From Macrolepiota albuminosa (lineage: Eukaryota; Basidiomycota; Agaricomycetes; Agaricales; Agaricaceae), in the NCBI GenBank assembly GCA_027475525.1, contig JAMWFC010000046.1:1736001-1800000 (forward strand): a stretch of 64,000 nucleotides of DNA. The letters are read 5' to 3'. The translations under genes were made by a program, and so were the position numbers. Shown one piece after another: positions 45,019-56,610 of this stretch (positions are counted from its first letter, which is position 1; the number at the start of each line of letters is the position of its first letter). Below the pieces are notes generated by a model. The model had not been told where the DNA came from. It was given only the letters and a program-made list of their open reading frames with translations, and searched no databases.

Positions 45019-48000
45019 ATGGCGTCGCAAATCACAGAATGTTTGGCTGCCACACTCAGTCCGGACTCAAATACTAGAGTCTCCGCGGAACTTAGATTGT
45101 CTGAACTCTTTGCTTCCCCAGGTAATCCTTCTGAAATCCCCATAGACAGCATTCTTATCGCGCCCAACAGAGACCGGTTTGGCGCTCTCGCAACTAATCC
45201 TTACTCAAGATGTGGATACCTCTCTGCGTCAGATGAGTCTTTCCAAGTAATCAGTATTTGAGCGCGTCTTGATCTAGTCTATTTTTGAAAGCAATCAGCA
45301 AGCATTGTCTTGCGAAAATACATCAGGGAAAGATGGTCACCCTACTTTGACTCGTTCAAAGGGAGCGCTCCTTCCATCGAGGTCTGATCAAGTGTAACTC
45401 ATCGGTGAATAATAGCTGAAAAGCTATCTAGATGAAAGCGCAGATTCGACATAACGTATTCCAGGGCCTTTCAGACAGAGATCGCAAAATACGATCCCTA
45501 TGTGTGAGGTCTATTGATCACATACTCAATGCCTTCGCTCATGCGTTCTTTAGGCAAACACTCTAACCTTCATAGCCAAGTCTGATTGGCCCGACGAATA
45601 TCCCGAACTCTTGTCTTCACTCATAACCCTCCTTTCTTCCGGTTCACCTGACTCCGTCCATGGAGCGATGCAAGTTTTCACGGAGTTCATCAAGGGCGAC
45701 TTGACAGAAGATCAAATTCTACCTGTGTTGCGTCAGCTTCTGCCAGTCCTTCTAACGATTTTGGGATCCAAAGATGTACGTAGTTGCAATTTCTTGGTTG
45801 GCCTCCCCTTTCATTTCTGCCTCTATCAAGACATATTCTGCCCTGACTCGAGCTCGGTCTATATCTGTGTTCCGTCAATGTGTGGCTGCTCTGTTCATGG
45901 TGAAAGATCAACATCCACAGGCCACCAAGGAAGCTGCGTCTACAATCCTTCCTGTTTGGCTACAAGCGTTCCAGTTGCTTCTGAATAATAATCCGGAATC
46001 AGACGTGGCTGACACGAGCAATTGGGATGGATTGGCAATACGAGTCCAAGTTTTCAAGGTGCGATGATGTGGTTTGACCCTCATCGTCCAGTCTCTTAAG
46101 ACGCATGCTATCAACCAGACTCTCGACAAGATTCTTATCGCATTCCCGCGTGCGATGACTCAATACCTTGAAGGACTTTTAAACGCCTCACTCGTCCACT
46201 TGCAGGCCTTACATGCCAAATTTACCGAGTACTATCTGTTATCTTCGGACGCTACCCCTGGGTCCTCCGAAGACGAAGCCATAGAACTTCCTCAACTTAT
46301 CTGCCCCATTCTTGACTTTGTCTCGGCTGTAACAAGAGAAGGCAAATTGAGGGACTGGTTCGGCTTCCTCAACTTATCTGCCCCATTCTTGACTTTGTCT
46401 CGGCTGTAACAAGAGAAGGCAAATTGAGGGACTGGTTCGGTGTCGATAACACCGGGTCCCTTGTCGCCGCCATATTTGACTTTGTTCAAATGACGAACGA
46501 AGATGTAGGATTGATTCACAATTCTACTGAGTAAAGACGTACTCACGGAAATTCAGGAAGAAACATGGGCCAACAATGCAAATGCCTTCGTACAACAAGA
46601 AGACGATATGACACAGCATATAGCGTCAGAGTTGCGGGGTTTGACTTGTTGAGTGTAAATACAAATACCTCTTTTCTTTGGCATGCTTCATGTGCTCACT
46701 CAAACACAGTCTCTAATGGACCGGAACCCGACGCAGACGACGAGAGTGTTCCAAGTGGTTGTTCGTCAAGTCATTCAGTCGTCGCACCAACAGCGTGAAG
46801 CTGGGCGGCTTGACTGGTATGCTACAAGTCATTCCGGTTCCAATTGAAGCAACTTTGAACCTTGTCATTGGTCTAGGTGGCGGCCACTTGAAGCGGTACT
46901 TGCAGCTGTCGGATCCCAGGCCGTGTCTATTTTGGAGTGTCTCGAAGACGAAGAGGATTCCGGACGGCAAAAACCGATTGATATCGAGTATCTACTGTCG
47001 GATATTATTCCTTCTATTCTCAATCTTTCACGTGTGTTGGACTCTTAGGCTTGAGATTACTGTTTTGTTCACTACTTCTTACACAGATTACCCCTTCCTG
47101 CAAGGACGAGGCTTCGTTTTCGCCAGCCAATACTCGAAGCTTCTACCGGAAACGTTGGCAGGCCAGTACCTTGACGCGGCTCTGCGAGTCATCGAAGCAG
47201 TTGAAGCAGGGATTCCCGTGAAAATCTCTGCAGTCAAGGCTGTTCACAAGTGAGCAATGTCTCTTGTGGCTTTACCTTTGATTGAACATATTTCTTTCAG
47301 TTTCTTCCAAGGAGACGCGGATCCTTCTATTTTTGCTCTCGCACCCCGTGTCACAGAAGGTCTTGGACCTTTCTTACTCATCACGTCGGATGACACCCTT
47401 TCTCTCATCCTAGAAACACTGTCCGTCGTTCTCGAGGTCGAAAAAGCCAAGTGGCTTACAGCGGAAATGGCCGATTCCCTGGTCGTCGCATTACTGGAAG
47501 TCTGGAAAAAAAACAACAAAGGTGGATAGTTGCTCCAAATCAAGTCTACGGCAGTTATAAAAAAATACTGATTCAACGGAAATGAAATTCTAGATCCGAT
47601 CTTTCAATCAATACTGGCTGATATCTTCACGAACCTCGCAGCGTCATCTGCGTCGGGTATCTACGAGACTGTGGTTAAACAAGCTTTACCGCCATTTACT
47701 TCTGCCATTGCCTCTGCGAAGGCAGATGAATCTTGGATAGCCGAATCAGCCATCGAGTTTATTACCAGTTTCGTACAGGGTTCGCCGGAAACCGGTCTTG
47801 GCGGAGGTTTTTTCGCCCTCGTTGCACCCAGCCTATTCAAGTGCTTAGGTGAAACAGAAGATCGGGTTGTGCTTCAAGTATCATATCTTTCCTATTTTGT
47901 TATACTCAGTATGCTTATCAGTTATTCTCGTGCAGAATGGAATCTCTTGCCTGACTGCTATCATCCTGAAAGATTCACATCAGCTACTCTCATGGAATGA

Positions 48001-49270
48001 TGGAAACTGTCGAAGCGGTCTCGACTACACATTGACACTCATCGCCAAGACGCTGGAAAACCAAGAGGAGTTTGGCGGCCTTGTTATTGGCGACTTGATC
48101 ATTCATTTGCTACGAAAAGCTGGGGAATCTGTACTTCCAATCTTGCCCCAGCTGCTCCAAGCAATGGTTAGTCGCATGACTTCAGCCAAAACAGCTACGT
48201 TCCTACAGGTTATTTGTTCCTCCCTAAGTGATCGCCCAGTGTTTCATTGCTCATCATCACTCTCTTAGAGCCTCGTTATCCCGTTTGCGTTCCTCATAAA
48301 CAACCAGAGGGATACAGTATTGTCACTTCTAGAAGGCATGACCGTAAACGGGCGATCGGGACTTGACGTCCTCGTGCAGACGTGGTGTGAAAATGGAGCG
48401 ACCTTCCATGGCTTCTGGCAGACGCGTATCAGTATCCTTGGTCTCATCCAGCTTTTTGTGTCGGAGCATCCACAGTTGAAGCATCTCATTGTCAAGGGTG
48501 ATATTATTGTGAATAACGCGAATAGAAATGGTTGGTGCGCTTTCCGCCACCCTCTCTTGTCATGCTTAACCCTTTTTCGTCTGCGTCAGTCATCATGACG
48601 CGTTCGAGGACGAAAAAGAGTATGTCTTGACACTCCTTACTTCTCTGTTAATCTCATGGCACGGCAGCTCCCACCGAGTTCACCTCAATCCCATTTCCAG
48701 TCAAGGCGCTCAAACTTATTTTACGTGATGTACAGTCCAGTGGCGACTCAGCAACTATATCTGCCCGAGGTGGCGCCGCCACGGATGACATTGATTCCGA
48801 CGATGGCGTGAGTATTCATGAATAAGTCCATCCTTTTATTACGATGCCCTAACGTATTCTTCCGCGTCTCTTCTCCCGTTTCATCTTGAAATCTTCAATG
48901 GGAAACAGGACGAAGATTGGGCTGAAGAAGAAAAGCTCAACCCTGGTTCCTTGGGAGACGAGTTTGCGTTCCTGTCTGATATGATCGGGCCTCGGGGTAT
49001 GGCGTTTGACAATGACGACCCAATTCAAGAGAGCGACGACGACGCTTTTAAGGACGATTTGATCGTGAAAATAGACATGCAGGTAGGCTCGTTACAGCCT
49101 TGAGATTATTATCTCATGTGTGATGTCTTGGTTTTTTCGTTGTTGTACAGGCACATCTCGTTTCTTTCTTAAAGGAATGCGCGGCACGTAACACGAACGA
49201 TTTCTCGGCATTAGTAGAACAACTTAATGTAGAGGAGGCATTTGTCCTGCGTCAGGTTGTCGGGACATGA
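45019..49270 (+). CDS. KAP114: Importin-beta family karyopherin, importin-9/Kap114 type
   Basis: Nuclear import receptor; Kap114/importin-9 carry histones and TBP (family knowledge). Early exons: 45019-45121, 45171-45246, 45303-45381, 45432-45503, 45554-45775, 45831-46058, 46092 onward. Stop 49268-49270. The N-terminal HEAT part reads SQITECLAATLSPDSNTR, LRQMSLSNIVLRKYIRERW, IRHNVFQGLSDRDRKIRSLC and SDWPDEYPELLSSL. The middle has NAFVQQEDDMTQHIASELR and RGFVFASQYSKLLPETLAG. The acidic importin-9-like C terminus has ATDDIDSDDGDEDWAEEEK, DEFAFLSDMIGPRGMAF and DFSALVEQLNVEEAFVLRQ. A 77-bp duplication at 46287-46440 breaks exon 7. The following junction near 46505-46540 is unclear. About 15 introns. 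Confidence 0.85.
46287..46440. repeat. 77-bp tandem duplication in the importin gene
   Basis: Units 46287-46363 and 46364-46440, identical. It duplicates LPQLICPILDFVSAVTREGK coding and shifts the frame. Period-77 series. Confidence 0.93.
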
Positions 49271-51552
49271 ACTACATGAATTAGTAGATAGATGTTTGGA
49301 TACATGGATCCAAGTGCTCATGATATATATGCAACTTGTCGGGTTGAAGGTTGCGTTCTGGCACCACAAATTGTTGTCTGAACAAGTATTGCAACATTGG
49401 AGGATGAGCCATTCGTTTCGTCAAAAATTTGGAACTCGCAAACACGGTCACGTGTGGTAAAACGCGTCCAAAAGACCAAACTTTGGAATTTACATCGTCC
49501 CTCTAGTTTTCCACCAATTCCCACGGTCACAACGTCAGCTGGGTCGCTATGGCCAACTAACTTCTTTGTCACCCATTTCCACTAGTTTGCCTTTGATAAT
49601 GACCATGCATGCCCATCACCGCCGCAGCCTCTTTTACGGTTCTCTTAGCTCTCCGTCTTGTCGACGCCCGGTTCAGACTGCTAACAACGACTATGCTTAG
49701 TTCGTGGGCCTCGTGAACCAGCTATGACTGCCCCCGCTGATCTTACATTGCCTTCAGCGCGATAAAATGGACGACTTTAACCCTGTGGCAACAGCCATTG
49801 TGATTGAAATTGCAAAGGAGATGGCCTGTGCTCTTCTTCGCCATTGTCTTGCCAATTTCTTGTCGCTGGGATGGATGGAACTTTTTGGTTTCTGGACTAT
49901 TATGGATAGATGCATTCTGGATATTATCTACGCCTTTTTTCAATCTTCTGTTGCAAGACTTGGATCTGTGCTTGCTAGTGGACTTTTTGTTTAATACGGC
50001 TTTGGAAGGCAACCTACAGTGATATCATGCTGTGGAATGGAGTTCATGGTGGACGTCTGCAATATTGATCAGAGTTTTGATAATTCGTGATCTTCCTATC
50101 AGGTATACTTCCAAAATGATTATTGCCTTCCAAAACATCTCATCTCTGTAAATGTATGCATGTATCTGGAGCATACCACGGAATATAGAACGACCCACCC
50201 ATACCCTTGACGCGCGCACACGGACGCATGTGACACCGTCCTGCGTTCTGCTGATTTCCCGCCATTGAGAATCCCTTCACCCATCCCTTCTCCTGCTCCT
50301 TAAATTTTTCTCTTACAAAAAGGAAAGTAAAAGGGAAAGCCACGCGAGGACACTAACAATAATGATTAGACGATTAAGATTTACCTGAAGTCTGTACTCA
50401 GGCCTCAGGCGCCAACGCTGATCCTCGTGCGCGCGTGGGCCCATCCATTTATGGATTCTTGCGAAGTTTTTCGAAGGATTCACTCACACCCGACTCGGAT
50501 CCGGCGTCGATTCGTGCTCGCACGACTCAGTCGGTCAGTTCTCGAGCTCATGATCAAGCAAGCGCTCTCAAACACTAAAAAAATTTAGTAATCGACGATC
50601 GAGGAGTTCTTCCATGTATGGTACATCCTCAGGCCTCAGCCTTCAGCCGAAGATTCCCTCTCCCACACGGACAGACAGAACCTTCGAACACCCGACTCGG
50701 AGCGTGGGTTCGGACCCGAGCCCACGCGCGTCGGAGTTGATTCTCGATTCTCGATTCTCGATTCTCGCTTCCGTTCCACGTTCCACGTACGCCGTGACGG
50801 GTCCTCGTTCTCGTTCTATTCGGACCACTTATTCGATCGTACGCCGTCGGGGGCGGTGAGTCAACGTGAGTCGGTCTGAGCCACGATCTACGGCTACGGC
50901 TACGGCGGGGGGCGCCCGCATAAAGTGTAGAGTGTAGTTTGTTAGGCACCGAGGGGGATTTGAGCGCATAAATGTAAATGATGTATACCCTCCATGTTCT
51001 CCGTGTATACACGTGCACGTTCCGATGGTGTATTTTTGTGCATCTGGGGCACGTGTTACACGTGATACCAATTGAAGTGCGGCGCAAGAGGGAAAAATGG
51101 CAGAAGGAAAAGGAATTTATACAAGTACCCACAGGAAGCGGATCTCGGGACACCCTCCCTCTCTGACAACGACTGGAGGTGTGTGTACCCAGTTTTACCA
51201 TCACAAACAACATCCAGCGTATCTAACCTAAGCCAGTGTGATTTTGTTTTTTGGTTTCTAAGAAATGAAGAAGTGCGCGTGGCGCATGGGTTGCAGTGCA
51301 CACTCGACGTAGAAGTATGATTCGCTGAATGGGATTACTTCTGCCTTCTTCTCTCAAGCTTCTTCAACAGGAAGTAAATCCATATGATAAAAATTATATA
51401 CAAAGGGTCCCAGTGGTTGTTATACATAACATACATAGATACAAACGCCAGCGCTCTCTAGCACCACACGCTCTACCAATCCACGAAAACATAACCAACA
51501 ACAACATAACACGAAAAAAAGCGTGAACATAAAGAAAAGCAAAAAAAAAAAA
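49271..51552. other. Intergenic, 2.3 kb
   Basis: No recognised gene. A hydrophobic frame at 49804-50022 (WPVLFFAIVLPI...) and its overlapping frame at 49767 could be a small membrane protein, but I cannot place a start, splice or family. Near 50737 there is a short TCGATTC repeat. An antisense frame at 50629-51213 looks random. Confidence 0.4.
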
Positions 51553-52956
51553 TCACAACAACCCCTCCTTGCCAAGATCCCACTCCCTAACGGACCCTCT
51601 CTTCTTATACTGAATCTCCATAACACTAACCTCGCCCGGCCCTCCTTGCCAAGATCCCACTCCCTAACGGACCCTCTCTTCTTATACTGAATCTCCATAA
51701 CACTAACCTCGCCCGGCTGCGTGGCCGTTTTCGGCGGTGGCAACCCCTATCAGAAACCATACCAACACCGAGCCTCTCGAGCCTCTTCTTCTCCTCCTTG
51801 TCCTCCCTGCGGACCCTGAGCAGCTCGAGCATCGCGTCCCATCCCGCATACTCCGCGTCGTTGATGAGCCCCGTCTTCGGCACGCTCGGCACGGCGAGCG
51901 GCGCGACGTCCAGCCGGGGGTCGTAGCTCTCCTCAAAGTACTTGTCCATCTTGGAGGGCAGGCGGCTCGCGAGCGGCGGCGGCGGCGGCGGGAACGGCCC
52001 AGGGACGGGGGAAGGAGGGAGAGGAGGGGGCGGGCCGGAGGGCAGGGGGGGCGGAGAGCCAGAAGGGGGTCGTGGAGAGTTGCGGGGTGTTTGTGAAGAT
52101 GGAGCGGTGGATGGTTTAGCGCGTTTGTGTTTGTGCTTGGATTTGTGGTGCTTGGACTTGGACTTGGATTTGGGTACGGGGCTTGGTGAGCGGGAGCGGC
52201 TGGGCGAACGAGAGCGAGAAGGCGAAGGCGAAGGGGTCCGGCGTCGTTTCGGTTTGGCGCGTGGAGGCTCGTCGTCAATGTCGCGATGCGGGGGAGTGTC
52301 CGAGTCAATATCGTCAAGAGCATACTTCTGGACGTTCCTTGACTTGGACCGTCTCCGCTCTCGCTTCCTCCTGCCCGCATCCTCCTCCCAATCGCGCTCC
52401 CAGTCCCTCGTCCTCCTCTCCCTGCGCTCCCTGCCTTCTCTCCTTCCCTCCCACCTCTCCCAGCTCTCCTCTCTGCCCCGCCGCCTGTTCCTCCCCCGCC
52501 TCATCCGCTCCGCCTCGGCCGCCTCCTCCGCCCGCTTGCGCCTCGCCCTCCTCTCCTGCTCGTCCCGCTCCCGCTTCTGCTCCTGCGCAGCAAGCGCCTG
52601 TGCTCGCAGAACCGTCTTGTTGTGGTCCTCTGTCGTCTTGATGATCGAGCTCAGGAACCGCTTGTTCGTGCGTGGCGCGGGGCTGTCAGATCTATCGTCA
52701 CAGAAACGCGTCGTCAGTTCCAGACCAGACCAGACCGGAGAGAAATGACGGCCAACACTCACCCGCCCTCGCCCCCGCCAGGTAAGAACGCCCGGATGCC
52801 TTGGGTACCGTATTTTTCTGCTTTCTTCTTTGCTTCTTTTAGTATTAGCTCCGCGACGTGCCGGTCGAGATCCTCGTCCGTCACTGTGCTCGGCACGGAC
52901 GTGCCCATGCTCGCGCGCACCAGGTTGGAGACGACGGACGAGAGTGAGGATGTCAT
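51553..52956 (-). CDS. RS-rich conserved fungal protein (splicing-related?)
   Basis: Exon 1 52956-52763, exon 2 from 52691; stop TGA at 51555-51553. The N terminus reads TDEDLDRHVAELILKEAKKK and YGTQGIRAFLP. Exon 2 has RFLSSIIKTTEDHNKTVLRA, a long Arg/Glu-rich segment likely to form a helix or coiled coil, and an RS-like run (SPSPSRSRSPSRSRSPSP). A Lys/His-rich stretch and a polyproline segment follow. The C-terminal block reads MDKYFEESYDPRLDV, GLINDAEYAGWDAMLELLRV, then EIQYKKRGSVREWDLGKEG. The last block is in a different frame from the rest: a 77-bp duplication and an unresolved junction around 51745-51770 lie between. RS and REWDLGK features suggest an RNA-processing role; not proven. 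Confidence 0.65.
51563..51717. repeat. 77-bp tandem duplication at the RS-protein 3' end
   Basis: Identical units at offset 77 (51563 and 51640 onward). It doubles the coding end including KKRGSVREWDLGKEG. Period-77 series. Confidence 0.92.
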
Positions 52957-53166
52957 GTGGGTTGTGTTGTACGAGATCAAGGTCGTGCACACACGTGTTT
53001 GAGCGTGTTTGTCTAGGGCTGGACAATGTGTGTTTGAATTAAATTATGTACATAGCTATGCATACTAAATCAAGATATAATAAATAGATACTATCTAAAA
53101 GGATGTGGAGTGCACTAGTATACATACATGCGAGTGTGGGTCTAGGCCAAGAAAGGCAAGAAAATA
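52957..53166. other. Spacer between RS-protein start and F-box stop
   Basis: 210 bp between two minus-strand genes; F-box gene 3' UTR and RS-protein promoter. No element identified. Confidence 0.35.
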
Positions 53167-54511
53167 TTAGGAGCGCATCACGTAGATATTCGCAAGTGAT
53201 TTTTGGCGGGGAAAGTCGAGGTACATTGGCGGGATCGGATCGCCCCTCTAGAGAGCATGATGGATGAGGCGACGAAAAAAGACAAATCGAGACGACAAGA
53301 CTCACCAACTGCTCTCGAAACGTAGCAACATCACGCACAACGGTCAACAGCACGCCGTTGAACGCACAAACCATCTTGAGGACGGGGAACAACGCATGTC
53401 GCTCGCCGCCATTAGTCGTATGCACCGTGACGGCGCGCAGGGCGTCCTCGCCGCCTCTGGCTCTGACGAGATCGACAAGCGGCTGCAGCGGAGTGTTCAT
53501 GTCGACGCCGATCGCGACGTGCCGGAGTGTGGGGGGCAGGGCGCGCCACAGCTTGGGGAGGACACACGGGTTCTCGATCCTGAGCTCGCACAGACGGGTG
53601 CACGCGTGGACGGCGCGGACGTGCTCGGGGAGTGTGCACCCTGGAAGAGCGAGGGCGAGGATGGAGTGTGCGTGGGCGTCGACGAGGGCCTGGAGGAGCT
53701 GGGCGGGTGGCTCGCGGACGAACTCGAGGACGCGGAGGGACGGGGGGACGGTAGCGGGGTGGGTGAGCCAGTGCAGGAAATGGAGAGACGGCGGGGACTG
53801 GAAGTTTATGCGGAGCTGGGCGATGGCAGCGGGGAAAGGCTGGAGGAACGGCTCGGGGGGTTCAGGCGGGGTGGAGCCGGCTATGTCTAGGGAGTGGAGG
53901 GACGGCCAGACGGCGAGGAGCTGGGCGAGGGCGTGCGAGTTGGAGGACCAGTTGGTGAAAGTGAGCGAGGAGATGCGCGGGCCGGCGCGAAGGAGGGCGA
54001 GGGTCGTGTCGTCAAACGAGGGTGCGGGCCGGCGCATGCGTGTGTCGGGCTCGGCGCGGCCGTAGAGGGATAGCGCGAGGTCGTACAGGTGCGGACACCG
54101 CGACACAGCGAGGGCAAGCGAGTGCTGCGTCAGCGCATCAGGCTGGTTGTGGTCAATGACAGCACGCAAACGGACAACACTGGCAGCGAGGATGCGACCA
54201 CGGGGGCTGGCGGGGTCAGTGGCAGCGAGAAAGGCATTGCAGGCGGGCCGGGAACGCAGGGAGACAGTCGTGAAGAGCAGCTTCTGGGCAGACAGAGACC
54301 ACGCGCGGCAGACGAGAGCACAGTGCCGCAGCAGCGTGTCGTCGGCAAAGGCCGCGTGCTCAATGATGCACACCACCAGCTCCAGCGGCAGCGCGCACCG
54401 CGGCGGGGTCAGCGCGGGCCGAGCACGGGCGGGGCGGCGGGCGGGCGGCGGGAGACGGAAGGACAGGTGGCAGGGAATAGGAGCAGCGGTAGACGGCCCA
54501 AAGAAACCCAT
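53167..54511 (-). CDS. F-box protein with leucine-rich C-terminal region
   Basis: Exon 1 54511-53306, 59-nt intron (GTGAGT...CTCTAG), exon 2 53247-53167; 428 aa. The F-box lies at about residues 38-85: LPLELVVCIIEHAAF, DTLLRHCALVCRAWS, QKLLFTTVSLRS. The remainder has irregular leucine-rich segments (LRVLEFVREPPAQLLQALVD, LCELRIENPCVLPKLWRALP), common in basidiomycete F-box families. Likely an SCF ubiquitin-ligase adaptor; substrate unknown. Exon 2 (RGDPIPPMYLDFPRQKS) was chosen because it gives a short open frame to TAA. Very GC-rich coding sequence. Confidence 0.85.
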
Positions 54512-55639
54512 GGCGGGGCAGTGCTTACAACTTTCTTATTTTATATTTATACTCTGTCCCACTTATCCACTCTCTCGGGTCTTCCTCGAGGCGGCGGCGC
54601 CTATTCTTATCCTATCTCTTTAGGTGAACCTGTCGTACTGCTAAACCTCACGCCCCAGATCTGTGCCTGCACCCACGGCCACGACTCACCGTCGAGTCAG
54701 CTATTCATCAAAACAACTAACCCAACTCCCACAGATCTTACATCTCAGCACAACTTTAATTAACCGTTCTTCCAGCCTGTCCCGTCCCGTCTCGTCCTCT
54801 TTTGTTCCTTCCGTCTCTTCTTTGCTTCATTTCTATCCGGCACCTCAGCCCCGTCCTTCCATGTCACAATCCGTGGGCATGGAGCTCACAAAAAAAAATG
54901 GAAGCCTACATGGAATGGAAACTCGGCTTCGTGTTTGTTCGGAGGAAGGGAGAAGGACGGTCAAAGCTAAGGGTAAGCTAAGTAACCTTGAACCCCCAAA
55001 GCAAAGGGGGGTAGGTAATTCCCATCCATTGCCACCGTATTCCCACTTTCAGTTATTTCGACGCTAGGTCATTTATGGACGCCCCTCCCCTACCTTGGAA
55101 AAAGGAACCCCGCCGGGGGCCCACCCTGACGCATATCAATCATACAAGATCACAGATCCAAAAAACGTACCCGCGCACCTCGAAGTACATAACAACAAAA
55201 CACCGCCTCCCCACCCCGCCGCCCGCGGACTCCGAAATCTGATTCCCGGGAGAAACAAAAACAGAAAACAGACTCTCTCTGCCCAGGCCTAACATCCCGC
55301 GTTTTCTCGCCTCGAGTGCCCACCCATGGGATGCAAAGAGCTCGCGATCCCCACCCACCTAATAACTCTACTACTACGTAGCTTTAGAGCTCATCCCTGG
55401 CACACGCACATGCACACGCACATGCGCGGGCCGTCGTTGGATTTAATCTTAATCACACGGACGACCCCGAGCCCTTCGCCTTGTACATCGGCCTTGGCTT
55501 CGCTTTGCTTCGAAAGAGCCTTGCCTTGGGAAACAAACAAACAATAAAGGATAAGGATGCTTACTTCTACATGCTAACAATGAATATTAAGGTTTCTTTT
55601 TAGAGTCCTCTGTTTGCCGGCGTGGGCGCGAGCATGTGG

Positions 55640-55738
55640 AAGGTACTCGTAGAAGTAGAAGGAGAAGGAGAAGGGGAAGGAGAAGGGGAAGTAGTAGAAG
55701 GGGAAGGAGGAGAAGGAGGAGAAGTAGAAGATAACCGC
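55640..55738 (+). repeat. Purine microsatellite (GAAGGA/GAAGGG variants)
   Basis: About 100 bp of almost pure purine with GAAGGAGAAGGGGAAG-like units. Confidence 0.85.
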
Positions 55739-56149
55739 ACCCACCCCCCCCCACACACACACCACGCACCCTAGATCTGGGCACCTCCACCAATCACATT
55801 CTTGTTAGCTCACAATTACTATACTCGATTGATCGTCTCCTATCCTATGTATGTATGTATTCTAAACCAGATTGTTTAGCCCCCTACGCCTCTTTGATTC
55901 GAACGGTGTACGGTGTATGTACGTATAACCACATAACTCCCTGACGTCCTCTCCCGCGCGCGCTCGAAACAAAAACAAAAAGAAAGAAAGAAAGAAAGAA
56001 ACAAGCATCCATGACCACGCACACAACGCCGCGATCGCGTCGGCCATACATCCTTTCATCCCCTCTATTCATCCTTTCATTCATCCTAACCCTCATGTAC
56101 AGGCTTTTACCACATAACCACATAAACACACGACATAAATAACTCTTTA

Positions 56150-56610
56150 CATACATACATCCCATACCATACATCTCATACACCCATAACGAGAAGATAA
56201 AAACAAAATTCAATCAATCAATCAATCAATCTCGACATTGGAAACCCAACCCTGTAATCCTGTAATCCTGTCATAATGTCATAAATGTCATAAATTCCAT
56301 TCCATTCCATTCATTCGTTTGACCACATAACACATAAACAACCCCTTTACATACACCCATAACGAGAAGATTAAAAAAAAGTTTTCAAACCTCGACATTT
56401 GTACACCATATGCGGAACCCCAAATCCTGTCATAATACCATAATGCCATAATGTCATACATTTACATTCCATTCCATTCGTTCGTTAGACCAAATAACAC
56501 ATAAAATAACTCTTTACGTACACCCCATACACCCATAACGAGAAGATACAAAAAAAAAATTCAATCAATCTCGACATTTGTACTTACCAATCCTGTAATC
56601 CTGTCATAAT
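56150..56610 (+). repeat. Imperfect tandem repeat, about 175-bp period, 2.6 copies
   Basis: The block ACACCCATAACGAGAAGAT + A-run + TCAATC/CTCGACATT, followed by CCTGTCATAAT... and ATTCCATTCCATTC, recurs at about 56180, 56353 and 56529. Confidence 0.75.

Noticed and set aside
50629..51213. 194-aa minus-strand frame
   Set aside because: Repetitive codons over a TCGATTC-type repeat and no recognisable motif.
51942..52748. 268-aa plus-strand frame
   Set aside because: Antisense shadow of the GC-rich, Arg/Glu/Ser-rich RS protein exon; low-complexity.
53264..54763. Long plus-strand frames over the F-box gene
   Set aside because: GC-rich antisense shadows; no domain, no splice logic.
55640..56240. 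Possible CRISPR-like or regularly spaced repeats
   Set aside because: Simple microsatellites with no conserved spacers; eukaryotic context.
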